Shown one piece after another: positions 1 through 8,402 of a DNA stretch of 19,565 nucleotides; within the stretch, counting starts at the first letter, position 1, and every line of letters begins with the position of its first letter. The notes below the pieces were generated by a model. The model did no database searches. It had not been told where the DNA came from and saw only the letters and a program-made list of their open reading frames with translations. This stretch comes from Patescibacteria group bacterium. GTDB taxonomy: Bacteria; Patescibacteriota; Minisyncoccia; Moranbacterales; UBA1568. The DNA is taken from assembly GCA_030916545.1 (NCBI GenBank), contig JAUPWI010000041.1, positions 1-19,565 of the forward strand. Reading direction: 5' to 3'. The translations under genes were made by a program, and so were the position numbers.

Positions 1-500
1 GGTACTGAGACCGAAACCGACTGCGGAAGTGCGACGTATCGATCAAGCGAAAAGAGAAAGCCTGATACCGCGGTCGGCCGAGAAAAATCGATTCGCAGTT
101 CCAAGGTCGAAACATTCTCCCCATCGACAGGAAACTCGACGGTCGTACTCCCATTGCCGTCCACGAGAGCACTCACTGCTCCGAGAGTTGGCTCCGCATC
201 AGTCGCGATGGTTGCCGCGGCCCGCGAGAAAGTCTGTTTCGTATTGTATACGTACGGCTGGAATAATTTGGTAGTCTCCTCATACACAACCGCGTCACGT
301 ATCCGGAATACCGGGTCGGCGAGAGGCACATCTACGACCGTTGGAATCGTGACTGAGGTTTTTATCGGGAGCATCTGAGCGAACGCAGACAGCGTTTGAT
401 CGGCATCGGGAATAACAGTCTCAGTATTTTTATGATGCCCATGCGCCCAAGTCGCCATCGGAAAAGAAAGAAACATCAAAAGAAAAAAAGAGTATCGCAT
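1..500 (-). CDS. Secreted protein of unknown function, partial (3' end outside the window)
   Basis: An open frame runs from an ATG at 500 to the window edge with no stop in 166 codons, so the C-terminus is missing. The first ~20 residues (MRYSFFLLMFLSFPMATWA, then HGHH) form a signal peptide: a basic start, a hydrophobic core and a small-residue cleavage site. The rest is beta-rich and lacks membrane segments, which fits an exported domain. It begins 21 bp after the DUF2339 stop, so it is probably the last gene seen of the 4151-to-1 run. No strong ribosome-binding site is visible. DUF2339 genes are often followed by an exported DUF3999 protein, and the pattern of short beta segments here would fit that; this is inference from position, not a recognised motif. 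It was tested only by reading the minus strand. Confidence 0.72.
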   Translation of the reverse strand, partial: MRYSFFLLMFLSFPMATWAHGHHKNTETVIPDADQTLSAFAQMLPIKTSVTIPTVVDVPLADPVFRIRDAVVYEETTKLFQPYVYNTKQTFSRAAATIATDAEPTLGAVSALVDGNGSTTVEFPVDGENVSTLELRIDFSRPTAVSGFLFSLDRYVALPQSVSVSV

Positions 501-521
501 ACGCTTCCGAGCTGAAATGAA

Positions 522-2291
522 TTAAGCCTCCAAAGAATCATCCTTTTTCTTCCGACCAAAAAAAGCAGTGCTCATAAATAGGATTCCGATGATCGCAAAG
601 ACGATGATGCGTCCCTCGGTACTCATCGCACCCATCTCCACCAAAATAAGATGCGCCGTCACGAAAATCAAAAGAGCACCTCCCAGTCGCTTGTACACTC
701 GAGATCCGCGCGCCCGACCGGAAACGTAATAGTACAGACCGACCAGGGTATACACCGCCAGACTGATCGTCGTCGCCAAAGTATCGCTCCAAGCGACGTG
801 CGTCATCAGCCAGAAGAGAAGCATTCCGAGAAGACCGCTCATGATCGACCAGAACAAGCCTGCCGAAAGATCATCCGTCGCCGTCTCACCCGCGTCTGTC
901 AGATCGCTGCGCGCGAAAAGATATCCGACCGCTCCGAGAGCGATGGTTGCCACCAGGATTGCGAAGAAATCACCCGTGAATACTGACTTCGCTCGGGCAT
1001 AATGATCGATACTTTCAATCACCAAAATGAGTGGCACCAGGAAAAGTACGCTCACACGTTTGGCTACCATTGACTGACCGAGAATCAAGAGGAGTCCCAC
1101 CACGAGTATCGCTACCTCAAGTGTCAGTGCGATAGTGAGGAGCGGCCCATCGAGTTCATACACCGTCGCTGTGGCGAGCAAAAGCCCCGCGACTCCCGAA
1201 TGGACGATGACTGGGGCCGGGATACGGGTGGCCGCATAGGCGACATATGCCCCAACGCTCGCCGTGACCGCCGCAATGACCGCCACGAAACTCTGCGCTT
1301 CCGGAATGATTTCCTGATCGATCCATACGATAAGGAGCAGGCCGTTCAGCAAGGCAGCGACCAAATCGGCCGGTTCGGCCTTCCGGTCATACACGAGAGA
1401 AAAAATATTGAAAATGAAGAACATGAGCGCGAAGAACGTCGCGAAGAGGGCATGTATGACATCTGGTGTACTCCCGAAGCCAATGATATACGGCGCTGAA
1501 TAGAAACCATAGACAATAACTGCCGCTGTCGTCAGTTCACGCCAGCCAGTCAGACGAGTCACCCAGAGCACCCCAAGACAGAGGACGGCTAAATATGAAA
1601 AGAGTTCCATGAAATCAGCTTCATGAGAGTTGGTCAGGAATGGAGCAATAGCGCCTAGGAACAGCGCGAGAAATACCAGGGCCCGCGTCCGTTCAACGAC
1701 ACTGACGTACGCCAGGAACACCGTCGTCAGGAACATGAATCCAAGCGCCAGGATAGGCGGAAAAAGATCGTACTGGAATTGCCCGACCGAGAGCGAAAGA
1801 TAGACGATACCGGCACCGAGAGAGAGAAAGACGCTGCCCTGATTGCGGAACTGTCGGATACGTCGGGTCCCAAAACCGAGAAATCCGACGCCGAGCGCGA
1901 CGCCGAGCATCACCCGACCGACCTCTGGAATGAACTGCCAGGCGTAATAGGGAATCACCCACCCGATGGCAAGGAAAAAAAGTATCGCTCCGAGCTTGAC
2001 CGGCCAATCATGCAGAAACCACTGCCACGCCTGCTCGCCCAGACCGGGTTCGTGTGGGAGCGACCTCGGTGGCACCGGCACTGGCGGCAATGGAACGCGC
2101 AGAACCGACGCGTCGGTCCCGACCGGCTGCATCGGGACATCCGCTCCCGGCTGCGCGACAAAATCTGCGCGTCTCTCATCGCCTGGAGCATCTATCCTGT
2201 TTTTGGTTCGCCATTCCGCTTCTATCCGGGTCGCTTTACGGAGAGCGAAAACGGAAATCACCAACGCGACCAGCGAGAAAAACTCGGACAT
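522..2291 (-). CDS. DUF2339 family polytopic membrane protein
   Basis: A large integral membrane protein with a short N-terminal hydrophobic stretch (SEFFSLVALVISVFAL), a charged and Pro-rich linker of about 80 residues, then more than a dozen closely spaced hydrophobic segments to the end. This layout, and the sequence following the linker (PVKLGAILFFLAIGWVIPYY, later GLGTRRIR-like FGTRRIRQF), is that of DUF2339. No enzymatic role is established for the family; it is presumed to act in the cell envelope. The frame is open from 2363, but that start overlaps the upstream gene by 49 bp. The ATG at 2291 leaves a 23-bp gap and puts the expected hydrophobic stretch at the N-terminus, giving 589 residues. 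It is co-directional with the DUF4870 gene upstream and the exported protein downstream. The family call is firm; the start is likely but not proven. Confidence 0.87.
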   Translation of the reverse strand: MSEFFSLVALVISVFALRKATRIEAEWRTKNRIDAPGDERRADFVAQPGADVPMQPVGTDASVLRVPLPPVPVPPRSLPHEPGLGEQAWQWFLHDWPVKLGAILFFLAIGWVIPYYAWQFIPEVGRVMLGVALGVGFLGFGTRRIRQFRNQGSVFLSLGAGIVYLSLSVGQFQYDLFPPILALGFMFLTTVFLAYVSVVERTRALVFLALFLGAIAPFLTNSHEADFMELFSYLAVLCLGVLWVTRLTGWRELTTAAVIVYGFYSAPYIIGFGSTPDVIHALFATFFALMFFIFNIFSLVYDRKAEPADLVAALLNGLLLIVWIDQEIIPEAQSFVAVIAAVTASVGAYVAYAATRIPAPVIVHSGVAGLLLATATVYELDGPLLTIALTLEVAILVVGLLLILGQSMVAKRVSVLFLVPLILVIESIDHYARAKSVFTGDFFAILVATIALGAVGYLFARSDLTDAGETATDDLSAGLFWSIMSGLLGMLLFWLMTHVAWSDTLATTISLAVYTLVGLYYYVSGRARGSRVYKRLGGALLIFVTAHLILVEMGAMSTEGRIIVFAIIGILFMSTAFFGRKKKDDSLEA

Positions 2292-2314
2292 ACTTTTTAT
2301 TTTTCCGAAAAGTG

Positions 2315-2704
2315 TTAAAAGTTCAGCTTCTTCGTGATCAAGGATGCTCCAGGAATCTCCCAAGCCTCACCTCCCAAAGTCTTGATGATCCCGATAATAC
2401 TCACGATAACAAAGAAGAGATTGGCAACAGGCAACAACATCCAACCGAGTATCGGAATGACGCCCAAAACCAAATCAGCAACTACCCAAACAATGAAAAG
2501 CGCCATGCCTTGTTTGGCATGAAACTGAGCGAATTTGCTCTCCTTTTCAGTCAAGAGTGGGACAAGAAAAAGCAGAAAAATATACGAGAGACAGGCTATT
2601 CCTTTGTGCTTCTCGATATCTTGTGCATCAAATTTTCCAGCTGAAACCGGTGCAGCCGAGCGTGTTTCAGAATGTGACTGTTCTGCTGTTTCTTGATCGC
2701 TCAT
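2315..2704 (-). CDS. DUF4870 (Tic20-like) small membrane protein
   Basis: This 129-residue protein has a soluble N-terminus of about 35 residues, then the DUF4870 hallmark: a first helix ending FLVPLLTEKESKFAQFHAKQG, followed by two or three hydrophobic helices (LFIVWVVADLVLGVIPILG and LLPVANLFFVIVSIIGIIKT). The KFAQFHAKQG loop between helices is the best family signature. The family is related in fold to Tic20 and its function in bacteria is unsettled; an inner-membrane location is clear from the helices. It starts 28 bp after the DUF4258-like gene and ends 23 bp before the likely DUF2339 start, so the three are probably co-transcribed. An AT-rich stretch at about 2709-2730 could hold a weak internal promoter (GATAAT on the minus strand), but no matching -35 was found. 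Confidence 0.88.
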   Translation of the reverse strand: MSDQETAEQSHSETRSAAPVSAGKFDAQDIEKHKGIACLSYIFLLFLVPLLTEKESKFAQFHAKQGMALFIVWVVADLVLGVIPILGWMLLPVANLFFVIVSIIGIIKTLGGEAWEIPGASLITKKLNF

Positions 2705-2732
2705 AGTTCTTTCGTATTATCTATTTATAAGT

Positions 2733-3251
2733 TCATTCAGAAGAAAGATTTTCCTTCTCTTCTCCTTCTAAAATACTCTCTTCTTCGATTTCTCGCAAAA
2801 TTTCCGCGGGAATTGGATGTCGTTTCGGACTCACTCCCGGATAACGCCAGGCACTGATTACTCTGATACTCTTTGTTTGAAAAATATCACGCCCAACTGG
2901 CAATGACGTCGTCCAGCCAATTTTTTCCATAGCAGACACGTTCCTTTCCTGAAACATGACCCAGACTTCCTGCTTCCATGTTTCCTTCCCGTTGATCATC
3001 TTGGAAGAAACCGGCTGCATGACTGCTACCGTTTTGGGAGCGATACCCGTCTCTTTACGTATGGGAGAACGAATCACTCCTCGCACTTTCTGTACCGATA
3101 AACCATATTGTCGCATCTTATGTTGCGCATGAGCCGTAAAAACATACGCCCCCGACTGAGTCTTCGGAGAACTTGCTTCCTTCGATTTTTGTTGTTTCGC
3201 CAGAAATCGCTCTCGAGCTTTGCGAGCAAATTCCTGATACGGAGACGGCAT
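2733..3251 (-). CDS. DUF4258-like small protein
   Basis: A 172-residue soluble protein with a Lys/Gln-rich N-terminal helix (residues 5-30) and an acidic C-terminal tail (residues ~150-172). Between them lies TAHAQHKMRQYGLSVQKV followed by RSPIRKET, then WVMFQE and IRVISAWRYPG. The order His-Ala, Met-Arg-x-Tyr-Gly-Leu-Ser, then beta strands ending in a basic/aromatic stretch resembles DUF4258 (H-A...M..RGIS...V...P...V.V..E...I.VITVYR), a small fold related to RelE-type toxins. This is a fold resemblance read by eye; no antitoxin gene is next to it and the extra tails are atypical, so a toxin role is not claimed. It begins only 3 bp after the htpX stop, so translation is probably coupled to htpX. 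Confidence 0.72.
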   Translation of the reverse strand: MPSPYQEFARKARERFLAKQQKSKEASSPKTQSGAYVFTAHAQHKMRQYGLSVQKVRGVIRSPIRKETGIAPKTVAVMQPVSSKMINGKETWKQEVWVMFQERNVSAMEKIGWTTSLPVGRDIFQTKSIRVISAWRYPGVSPKRHPIPAEILREIEEESILEGEEKENLSSE

Positions 3252-3254
3252 ACA

Positions 3255-4151
3255 CTAAGAAGAAATATTCATGTCCCGGAGAGCGGCAATGCGCTCTTCC
3301 ATAGGCGGATGCGTCATAAAGAGCTTGGCCACTTTGTTTCCCTTGAACGGATTGGCAATATAGAGCGAGGCGGTCGCCCGATTGGCTGCCTCGAGTGGCT
3401 CGGTATCACCTGAGAGTTTTTGCAGTGCAGATGCAAGTCCTTCGGGATACCGGGTCAACAGTGCGCCAGAGGCATCGGCCAAAAACTCCCGTTTCCGAGA
3501 AATGGCTAGTTGCATCAATGTCGCCGCGATCGGCGCGAGTATGGAGAGGACAATCGCCACTATCAGAAAGATGAATTGCAGACGACCATCGCCTTCCCGG
3601 TCGCGATTCCCTCCAAAAAACGCCCAGTGACGGAACCAGTCTGCGAGCAACGCGACAAAACCGACCAGGATGACCACGACCGTCGAGATGAGCGTATCCC
3701 GATTGCCGATATGGGAGAGCTCATGCGCAGCGACACCTTCGATTTCCGCCTTGTCGAGACGCGAAAGGATACCCGTCGTGAAACAGATTACACCGTGTTC
3801 CGGATCCCGTCCGGTCGCAAAGGCATTCATCGCCGTGTCATCGATGGTGTAGATTTTCGGCATCGGGAGACCGGCGGTAATCGCGAGGTTTTCCACGATA
3901 CGGTACAGCTCCTTGTTATCCTCGAAGGCTACCGGTCGCGCTCCGCTCATCGACAGGACGATCTTGTCACTCCACCAATACGATCCGACGCTCATCAGCA
4001 CCGAAAACAGCACGCATCCATAAAGAATCGCGCTCGAATGCATCGCCTGAGAAAAAACGAATCCGACCCCGATGACGAACACAAGAAACCCGGTGATATA
4101 CACCCAGGTCAAACGAATATTTTTGTCTTTCTCCGCATACAGCGTCGCCAT
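3255..4151 (-). CDS. htpX: HtpX-like M48 zinc metalloprotease
   Basis: An inner-membrane zinc protease of the M48B family, which degrades damaged or misassembled membrane proteins with its active site on the cytoplasmic side. The sequence of 298 residues has the usual order. Two N-terminal membrane helices lie at about 15-35 and 40-60. The zinc-binding HELSH is at 143-147 (the HExxH motif). Two further helices lie at about 155-172 and 192-217. The third zinc ligand is Glu222 in REFLAD, and the C-terminal HPPMEERI is at 281-288. All catalytic residues are present, so it should be active. The ATG at 4151 gives the standard N-terminus. It is the first gene of a minus-strand run. The lemA gene, often its neighbour in other genomes, lies about 4 kb away in a separate transcript. 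Confidence 0.96.
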   Translation of the reverse strand: MATLYAEKDKNIRLTWVYITGFLVFVIGVGFVFSQAMHSSAILYGCVLFSVLMSVGSYWWSDKIVLSMSGARPVAFEDNKELYRIVENLAITAGLPMPKIYTIDDTAMNAFATGRDPEHGVICFTTGILSRLDKAEIEGVAAHELSHIGNRDTLISTVVVILVGFVALLADWFRHWAFFGGNRDREGDGRLQFIFLIVAIVLSILAPIAATLMQLAISRKREFLADASGALLTRYPEGLASALQKLSGDTEPLEAANRATASLYIANPFKGNKVAKLFMTHPPMEERIAALRDMNISS

Positions 4152-4166
4152 ATTCTTTCCAAAAAG

Positions 4167-4189
4167 ATACTAGATAACTCCGCTAGTAT
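4167..4189. promoter_or_regulatory. Dyad overlapping the htpX -10 (candidate operator)
   Basis: A perfect inverted repeat with 7-bp arms, ATACTAG (4167-4173) and CTAGTAT (4183-4189), separated by 9 bp. It covers most of the -10 hexamer and the expected start of transcription of htpX. A dimeric repressor bound here would block the promoter. No regulator for it can be named from the window. Confidence 0.45.
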
Positions 4190-4193
4190 ACCA
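4185..4193 (-). promoter_or_regulatory. Extended -10 promoter of htpX
   Basis: On the minus strand this reads TGGTATACT, an extended -10 (TGn then TATACT) with transcription expected to start near 4178, about 27 bp before the htpX ATG. The sequence 17 bp upstream of the hexamer is TTTCCA, a poor -35, which is common where an extended -10 is present. Confidence 0.55.
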
Positions 4194-4324
4194 TTTCCAA
4201 CTCAAGCTGGAAACCTTGACAAATCAGCTCTTTTCGGCCAGGATAAGTCATCTTTCATGCAATCAGACTATGGAAGAGCGCACCTTTCCAAATCAATGTT
4301 TCTCAACCCTCTTGGAGGAAGACC

Positions 4325-5596
4325 ATGCACGAATACCCAAGATTCAACGAGTCCTATGCTGAAAACCAGCAGGCACTCCTCTACGTTCTCGGGCTCAACA
4401 GCCCATCTCAAGCGCCATTCAGGCGGATTCCGTGCTTCATGGTGTATACCAAGGAAACCGCACAGACTTGGACTCCAAATCCCACCTATATCCTCACACC
4501 GGAAAACGAAGAAGCCGAAAGTGACTGGCTCTGTCTCGCATTTTCGGTCGTGGCACTCCATCACTGGGGCGAATGGCCGGAAAAAGATCAGATTGATTGT
4601 TTCGGCGGATTCAGGAACTGGAAATGTGAAATTGGCGAGAATGACATCAGTTTTCTCTCGCAATTCTTCGCCGAGACCTGGGATACTCTCCGTGAGCAAC
4701 ATCCGTCCATCCGCAATCTCCTCGAAGGCGGACGTCTCTATCTCGAAAACCATTTCGACACGGAGACCGAAGACGGCCTCGCGCGGCTCATCACCTGGCT
4801 CCGCTGGATCATCAAGGAACTCTGGGAAAACCAAAACAATGATTGCTCCACGGAAACGGACGCCGATGTCCGGGCACTCCGGCTCGTAGTCGACTTGCTC
4901 GGCAAAGGCACGTTACAGGTCGTCATAGAACATGATCTGATGTGGCGGGTCTGGACATGGATTCTTCAAGCCATCCACCTGATCCGGAACACCAGAATCC
5001 TGCCGAGACAGGCCCATACCGTCATGACGAGCTACTCACCAGGCAATAGACTCATGGGTCCGGCCGGCCGCTCAACAACTTCGGGGCACAGTTCGCTCGG
5101 CTTCACTCCCTTCGCTCCGAAATTCGACGAATGGGGTGCTGAACGTTTTCAAGCACAGGGCCTTCATGTCGGATTCCATACCTATGTCCATCCCGGAGCG
5201 TACATCGGAAGGGATGTCACCATCGGGAACAGTGTCGTCATCGAAGCCGGTGCTTTCATCAGTGACGGCGCTTCCATCGGTGACCAGGCCTATATCGGAG
5301 TCGGAGTGTATGTGGGGTCAGGCGCCCGTATCGGTATCGGCGTCAAACTCCTGGATGCGAAACCCGGGGAATCACCCGTCGTCATCGGAAACCGGGTCTG
5401 CCTCGAGCCAGGGGTGATCATCTTTCCGGATACTCCGATGATTCCGAGTGGTGCCACGTTGCAAGCCGGCGTCATCCTCCGGCCCGAAAGCACCTTTCAT
5501 GATTCCGCCGGAAATGTCATCACCCATCTTCCATCGAACTCTTCCGTAGGACCAGGGAATGGTCCTGATACCCTCATTATTCGCCTGGCAGAATAA
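4325..5596 (+). CDS. Protein with novel N-terminal region and left-handed beta-helix (hexapeptide) domain
   Basis: A 423-residue protein in two parts. Residues 1-230 are not recognised; they are rich in Trp and Cys (including DWLCLAFSVVALHHWGEW near 67-84) and helical in character. Residues 281-388 are a left-handed beta-helix made of hexapeptide turns such as YIGRDVTIGNSVVIEAGAF and ISDGASIGDQAYIGVGVYVG. This fold is typical of acyltransferases (LpxA, PglD, DapD, NeuD-like) and of some non-enzymatic carbonic-anhydrase relatives. A short loop (LLDAKPGES, 342-350) interrupts the turns. A linker rich in Gly/Ser/Arg separates the parts. The start is set by a strong Shine-Dalgarno sequence, GGAGGA at 4314-4319, with 5 bp to the ATG. 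A TTGACA at 4216-4221 may be a -35, but no good -10 sits at normal spacing. The gene stands alone between divergent htpX and a terminator. Sugar- or amino-acyl-transfer is a possibility, not a conclusion. Confidence 0.85.
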   Translation: MHEYPRFNESYAENQQALLYVLGLNSPSQAPFRRIPCFMVYTKETAQTWTPNPTYILTPENEEAESDWLCLAFSVVALHHWGEWPEKDQIDCFGGFRNWKCEIGENDISFLSQFFAETWDTLREQHPSIRNLLEGGRLYLENHFDTETEDGLARLITWLRWIIKELWENQNNDCSTETDADVRALRLVVDLLGKGTLQVVIEHDLMWRVWTWILQAIHLIRNTRILPRQAHTVMTSYSPGNRLMGPAGRSTTSGHSSLGFTPFAPKFDEWGAERFQAQGLHVGFHTYVHPGAYIGRDVTIGNSVVIEAGAFISDGASIGDQAYIGVGVYVGSGARIGIGVKLLDAKPGESPVVIGNRVCLEPGVIIFPDTPMIPSGATLQAGVILRPESTFHDSAGNVITHLPSNSSVGPGNGPDTLIIRLAE

Positions 5597-5632
5597 AAGC
5601 CTGACTCACTAAAAAACGCCACACGAAACAAA

Positions 5633-5667
5633 GGCTCCCGAGATTTCTTCGGGAGCCGCTTTTTTTT
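5633..5667. terminator. Bidirectional intrinsic terminator
   Basis: A 9-bp perfect stem, GGCTCCCGA (5633-5641) with TCGGGAGCC (5649-5657), has a 7-nt loop and is followed on the plus strand by eight T residues. On the minus strand the stem is followed by TTTGTTT. It therefore serves both the hexapeptide-repeat gene (plus) and the lemA-DUF2207 pair (minus), which converge here. Confidence 0.9.
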
Positions 5668-5678
5668 ATATTCCATTT

Positions 5679-7619
5679 TCAACTCGCACCACCACCCCCA
5701 CCACCGCCACCACCACCGGCACTGCCACCGCCCGATGATGCGCCACCGCCAGCACTCGAAAAAGCCGAGGAAAAAGAAGCTCCGAAAGAAGAAGTGAAAC
5801 TCGCGGCCGAAAAACCAGCACCCATAGCGCCGTTCATCCCCGACGTGCCGCCGTACCAGCGTGGCGGTTCGATGGCGATACCCGAGAAAGCCCGTCCCCA
5901 TTTCTTCTCCGCTCCGAAAATGATCGCGTAAGGAAGGTACCTCTCAAAAGTTTCCGGGGTCAAATTTTGTAAACGATATTTCTCAGCCGTTTCCAAATAC
6001 AATTTGAAACCGAGCCACTCTTCCCTGAAAATCTGTCCCTGTCGGTTGAGACGCGGGTTGTATCGGAAGAAAAGAATCGCCCACGTCACAAAATAAGACG
6101 CCAAGAGAAGAGGGATGATGACGAGTGGCGCCGCCTGACCGAGAGTCATCGATAGGACAAGAACCGCTCCCGCTCCGACGATAAGACCGATTTTGGCAAA
6201 ACGCCAGGCTTTGAAACCAACTGCGTAGGCGGAAGTGTCGATTGCCGTTTCCTCGAGCAGGGTCACCTGGAGTTTCAAGAGGGCCGCGTGCATCCGCTGC
6301 CGCTCAGTCTGCTGACTCGCCTTTTTGATTTCCTTCGTAGAAAACTCCGTTCTACCATCCGAAAACAGGATATCGAGAAATTGCCGTTCGTATTCCTCGA
6401 GTTTCTCTGTCGAAGCCTCTGGAAAACGAACAATGCGGTAATTCTTCGGAACCCACACGAAGCCTTGTCCGGGATTCATGAACCGTCGTATTCCGAATCG
6501 AAGGAACCAGATGCCGAACACCACGACTCCAAGTTGCCAGGGCATCCCACTGCCTTTCAAGAAGAGTACCACCGCGACAAGGAAGATAACCATGATAATG
6601 CCTTGTCCGATGCGTTCCATACGGGTAGCTGGAATCTCTTCGATCTTCACAAATCCGCGCACCGCCAGATCGACGATGGTCGCACTCCAAGCCCTTTCGC
6701 TCACTGTCTCCTTGATGATCACCTCGGCCATGGCCGGGGGCAAGGTTCGCGGCGGCTCGTATTCAGGAATGATCACTCCGCGTCCCGTTTGCCAACGTTC
6801 GGTCAAGAAGTGCCGCATCGATACACTCGCAACGGAAACAAGGATCGCTATCGCCGCCAAGATGACCCAGATGGATCGACCAATCACGCCCTTCCAGTAC
6901 AGGATTCGATCAAGAGCCCCCCTTGGCCATCCGACTGCGATCGTCGCCTGACCGAACGCGGGAAAGTTCTGCCCCGACAAAAGCACGGTCCTTCCATCTG
7001 GATGCGTTATGGCCCCTGCTGCCGTCGTTGGATCGGTATACCAGACAACCGGAACTTCAACCGAAGCATAATGCTGCGGCAAAATGACCGACACCCCGAC
7101 TTCCTTGACCGGGACAGCGTAATCCGTAAAAAGGTTCCAATAGAATTCATCCTTCTCATCCAGAAATCGGACGGCCCCGTGCATGGTATACCGGAGTATC
7201 CAGGTGCGCGTCGTATCACGCGCGTCATAATACCACTCGATAACTAAGTCCCCCTGTTCCTGATACGTCGTATAGTACCCATGATTCTTCGGATCCAGTT
7301 TGTTTAGCCGGATAGGAGAATACACGAGGGCTTGTCCGGTATCAGCGTCTACCACCGAGACCGCATCGATCATATCGACACCCCTTAGCGGGATATTCCG
7401 ATTCCCCTGATGATACTCTCCCTGGAATCGATAGGTCTCCGTCTCCTCGACCCGGATCGTCGTATCCCGCCTCACTTCGAAACGAAAATCGATACGATCA
7501 TACGTATACGACCGATCCTCCGCAAAAGCACTCGCCCCGCTACCGAGCATGCTGCACAATACGAACGAAAACCCAAGCCATGCTTGGGTTTTCCGTAAAA
7601 AGAAGCCCGACCACCTCAT
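5679..7619 (-). CDS. DUF2207 family predicted membrane protein
   Basis: A 646-residue envelope protein of unknown biochemical role. It has a signal peptide (residues 1-33, ending ASAFA) and an extracytoplasmic beta-rich domain (about 37-230). The start of that domain, YTYDRIDFRFEVRRDTTIRV, is the DUF2207 opening, with the family's later RNIPL and YWN stretches. A membrane helix follows at about 246-266, then a cytoplasmic part with two further hydrophobic pairs (about 338-376 and 474-517). A low-complexity C-terminus of Gly/Ser ends in ten consecutive Gly before the last two residues. Such Gly-rich tails are common in this family. It starts 11 bp after the lemA stop with a weak AGGCGG site before the ATG. 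The lemA-DUF2207 pairing is frequent in many bacteria and suggests that the two products act together at the membrane. Confidence 0.92.
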   Translation of the reverse strand: MRWSGFFLRKTQAWLGFSFVLCSMLGSGASAFAEDRSYTYDRIDFRFEVRRDTTIRVEETETYRFQGEYHQGNRNIPLRGVDMIDAVSVVDADTGQALVYSPIRLNKLDPKNHGYYTTYQEQGDLVIEWYYDARDTTRTWILRYTMHGAVRFLDEKDEFYWNLFTDYAVPVKEVGVSVILPQHYASVEVPVVWYTDPTTAAGAITHPDGRTVLLSGQNFPAFGQATIAVGWPRGALDRILYWKGVIGRSIWVILAAIAILVSVASVSMRHFLTERWQTGRGVIIPEYEPPRTLPPAMAEVIIKETVSERAWSATIVDLAVRGFVKIEEIPATRMERIGQGIIMVIFLVAVVLFLKGSGMPWQLGVVVFGIWFLRFGIRRFMNPGQGFVWVPKNYRIVRFPEASTEKLEEYERQFLDILFSDGRTEFSTKEIKKASQQTERQRMHAALLKLQVTLLEETAIDTSAYAVGFKAWRFAKIGLIVGAGAVLVLSMTLGQAAPLVIIPLLLASYFVTWAILFFRYNPRLNRQGQIFREEWLGFKLYLETAEKYRLQNLTPETFERYLPYAIIFGAEKKWGRAFSGIAIEPPRWYGGTSGMNGAMGAGFSAASFTSSFGASFSSAFSSAGGGASSGGGSAGGGGGGGGGGAS

Positions 7620-7630
7620 ATCCGCCTTTT

Positions 7631-8224
7631 TTAGAACTTCACCTCGACCGGCTGCTTGGCCGCCGCCTCGCTCTCATCGAGCTCGAAGAATTCACGCTTC
7701 GTGAAAGCGAACATTCCAGCGACAATATTGGAAGGAAATGTCTCAATCTTCGTATTCAGATCGCGGACATTGCCATTGTAAAAACGCCGAGCGGCCTGAA
7801 TCTTGTTTTCGGTATCCGAAAGCTCCTGCTGCAATTCAAGAAAGTTGGTGTTTGCCTTAAGATCCGGATAAGCCTCAGCTACAGCGAGAAGTTTACCGAG
7901 AGCTTGCCCAAGACCTGCCTCTGCGCCCGCCATGGCTACAAGACTCTCGGGCGTCATATTGGAAGGGTCAACATGAATCTTTGTTGCCTCCGCTCGAGCA
8001 TTGGTGACAGCGTCAAAAGTCTCCCGTTCATGCGAAGCATATCCCTTCACTGTGGCAACGAGGTTGGGGATAAGATCGTATCGACGCTTGAGTTGCACGT
8101 CAATATCACTCCATGCTTCCTCTGTGCGATTCTTCAGCGCGACTAATCCGTTGTACGCGAACACCACGAAAAGCGCGACCACGGCGACCACGACCAGAAT
8201 AATTCCTACGGTACCCATAATCAT
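7631..8224 (-). CDS. lemA: LemA family protein
   Basis: A 197-residue protein with one N-terminal membrane helix (residues ~5-25) and a long helical extracellular domain, the LemA layout. The signature stretch is KNRTEEAWSDIDVQLKRRYDLIPNLVATVKGY (31-62), followed by HERETF and, near residue 140, the helical PDLKANTNFLELQQELSDTE region. The size equals that of the family. LemA proteins are exported with the C-terminal helices outside the cell and have no assigned enzymatic activity. It is the first gene of a two-gene unit with DUF2207, which begins 11 bp downstream. Met3 is an alternative start; the difference is trivial. It is read from a good sigma-70-type promoter immediately upstream. Confidence 0.95.
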   Translation of the reverse strand: MIMGTVGIILVVVAVVALFVVFAYNGLVALKNRTEEAWSDIDVQLKRRYDLIPNLVATVKGYASHERETFDAVTNARAEATKIHVDPSNMTPESLVAMAGAEAGLGQALGKLLAVAEAYPDLKANTNFLELQQELSDTENKIQAARRFYNGNVRDLNTKIETFPSNIVAGMFAFTKREFFELDESEAAAKQPVEVKF

Positions 8225-8251
8225 ATGTATCTTAAATCACTTACCCCCTCC

Positions 8252-8280
8252 AGTATACGTCATTCCTTTCCAGATCACAA
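8252..8280 (-). promoter_or_regulatory. Promoter of lemA-DUF2207
   Basis: On the minus strand TTGTGA (8280-8275) and TATACT (8257-8252) are separated by exactly 17 bp, with transcription expected to start near 8245. The ATG of lemA is about 20 bp further on. The hexamers match the consensus at four and five of six positions. Confidence 0.65.
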
Positions 8281-8330
8281 TCCTCCTCTTTCCTGCTTCC
8301 CCAGGCCCTTTCTGAACATCTTGTGTGACC

Positions 8331-8346
8331 GGCTCCTAAAGGAGCC
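8331..8346. repeat. Short dyad between the lemA and DUF212 promoters
   Basis: GGCTCC, four bases, GGAGCC: perfect 6-bp arms with a TAAA centre. It lies between two divergent promoters and ends where the -35 region of the DUF212 promoter would begin, so it could be an operator. It has no T-run and is not placed like a terminator. Confidence 0.35.
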
Positions 8347-8365
8347 CGGATAAGGAACCCGTCCG

Positions 8366-8374
8366 TGCTATAAT
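8366..8374 (+). promoter_or_regulatory. Extended -10 promoter of the DUF212 gene
   Basis: TGCTATAAT is a perfect extended -10. No good -35 lies 17 bp upstream, as expected for this class. The start of transcription should be near 8381, leaving a leader of only about 22 nt, with no Shine-Dalgarno sequence, before the ATG at 8403. Confidence 0.7.
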
Positions 8375-8402
8375 CGAAATATCAGTCTAACATTCCAACA
8401 TT

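Noticed and set aside
4268..4834. A 188-codon minus-strand open frame
   Set aside because: It is antisense to the N-terminal part of the 4325-5596 gene, which has a strong ribosome-binding site and continues into a clear beta-helix.
3510..4889. A 459-codon plus-strand open frame
   Set aside because: It runs antisense through htpX and then across the hexapeptide-repeat gene in another frame, is rich in Arg, His and Ser, and has no family features; it is a shadow.
6288..7247. A 319-codon plus-strand open frame
   Set aside because: It lies wholly antisense to the DUF2207 gene and has shadow-like composition rich in Arg, His and Pro.
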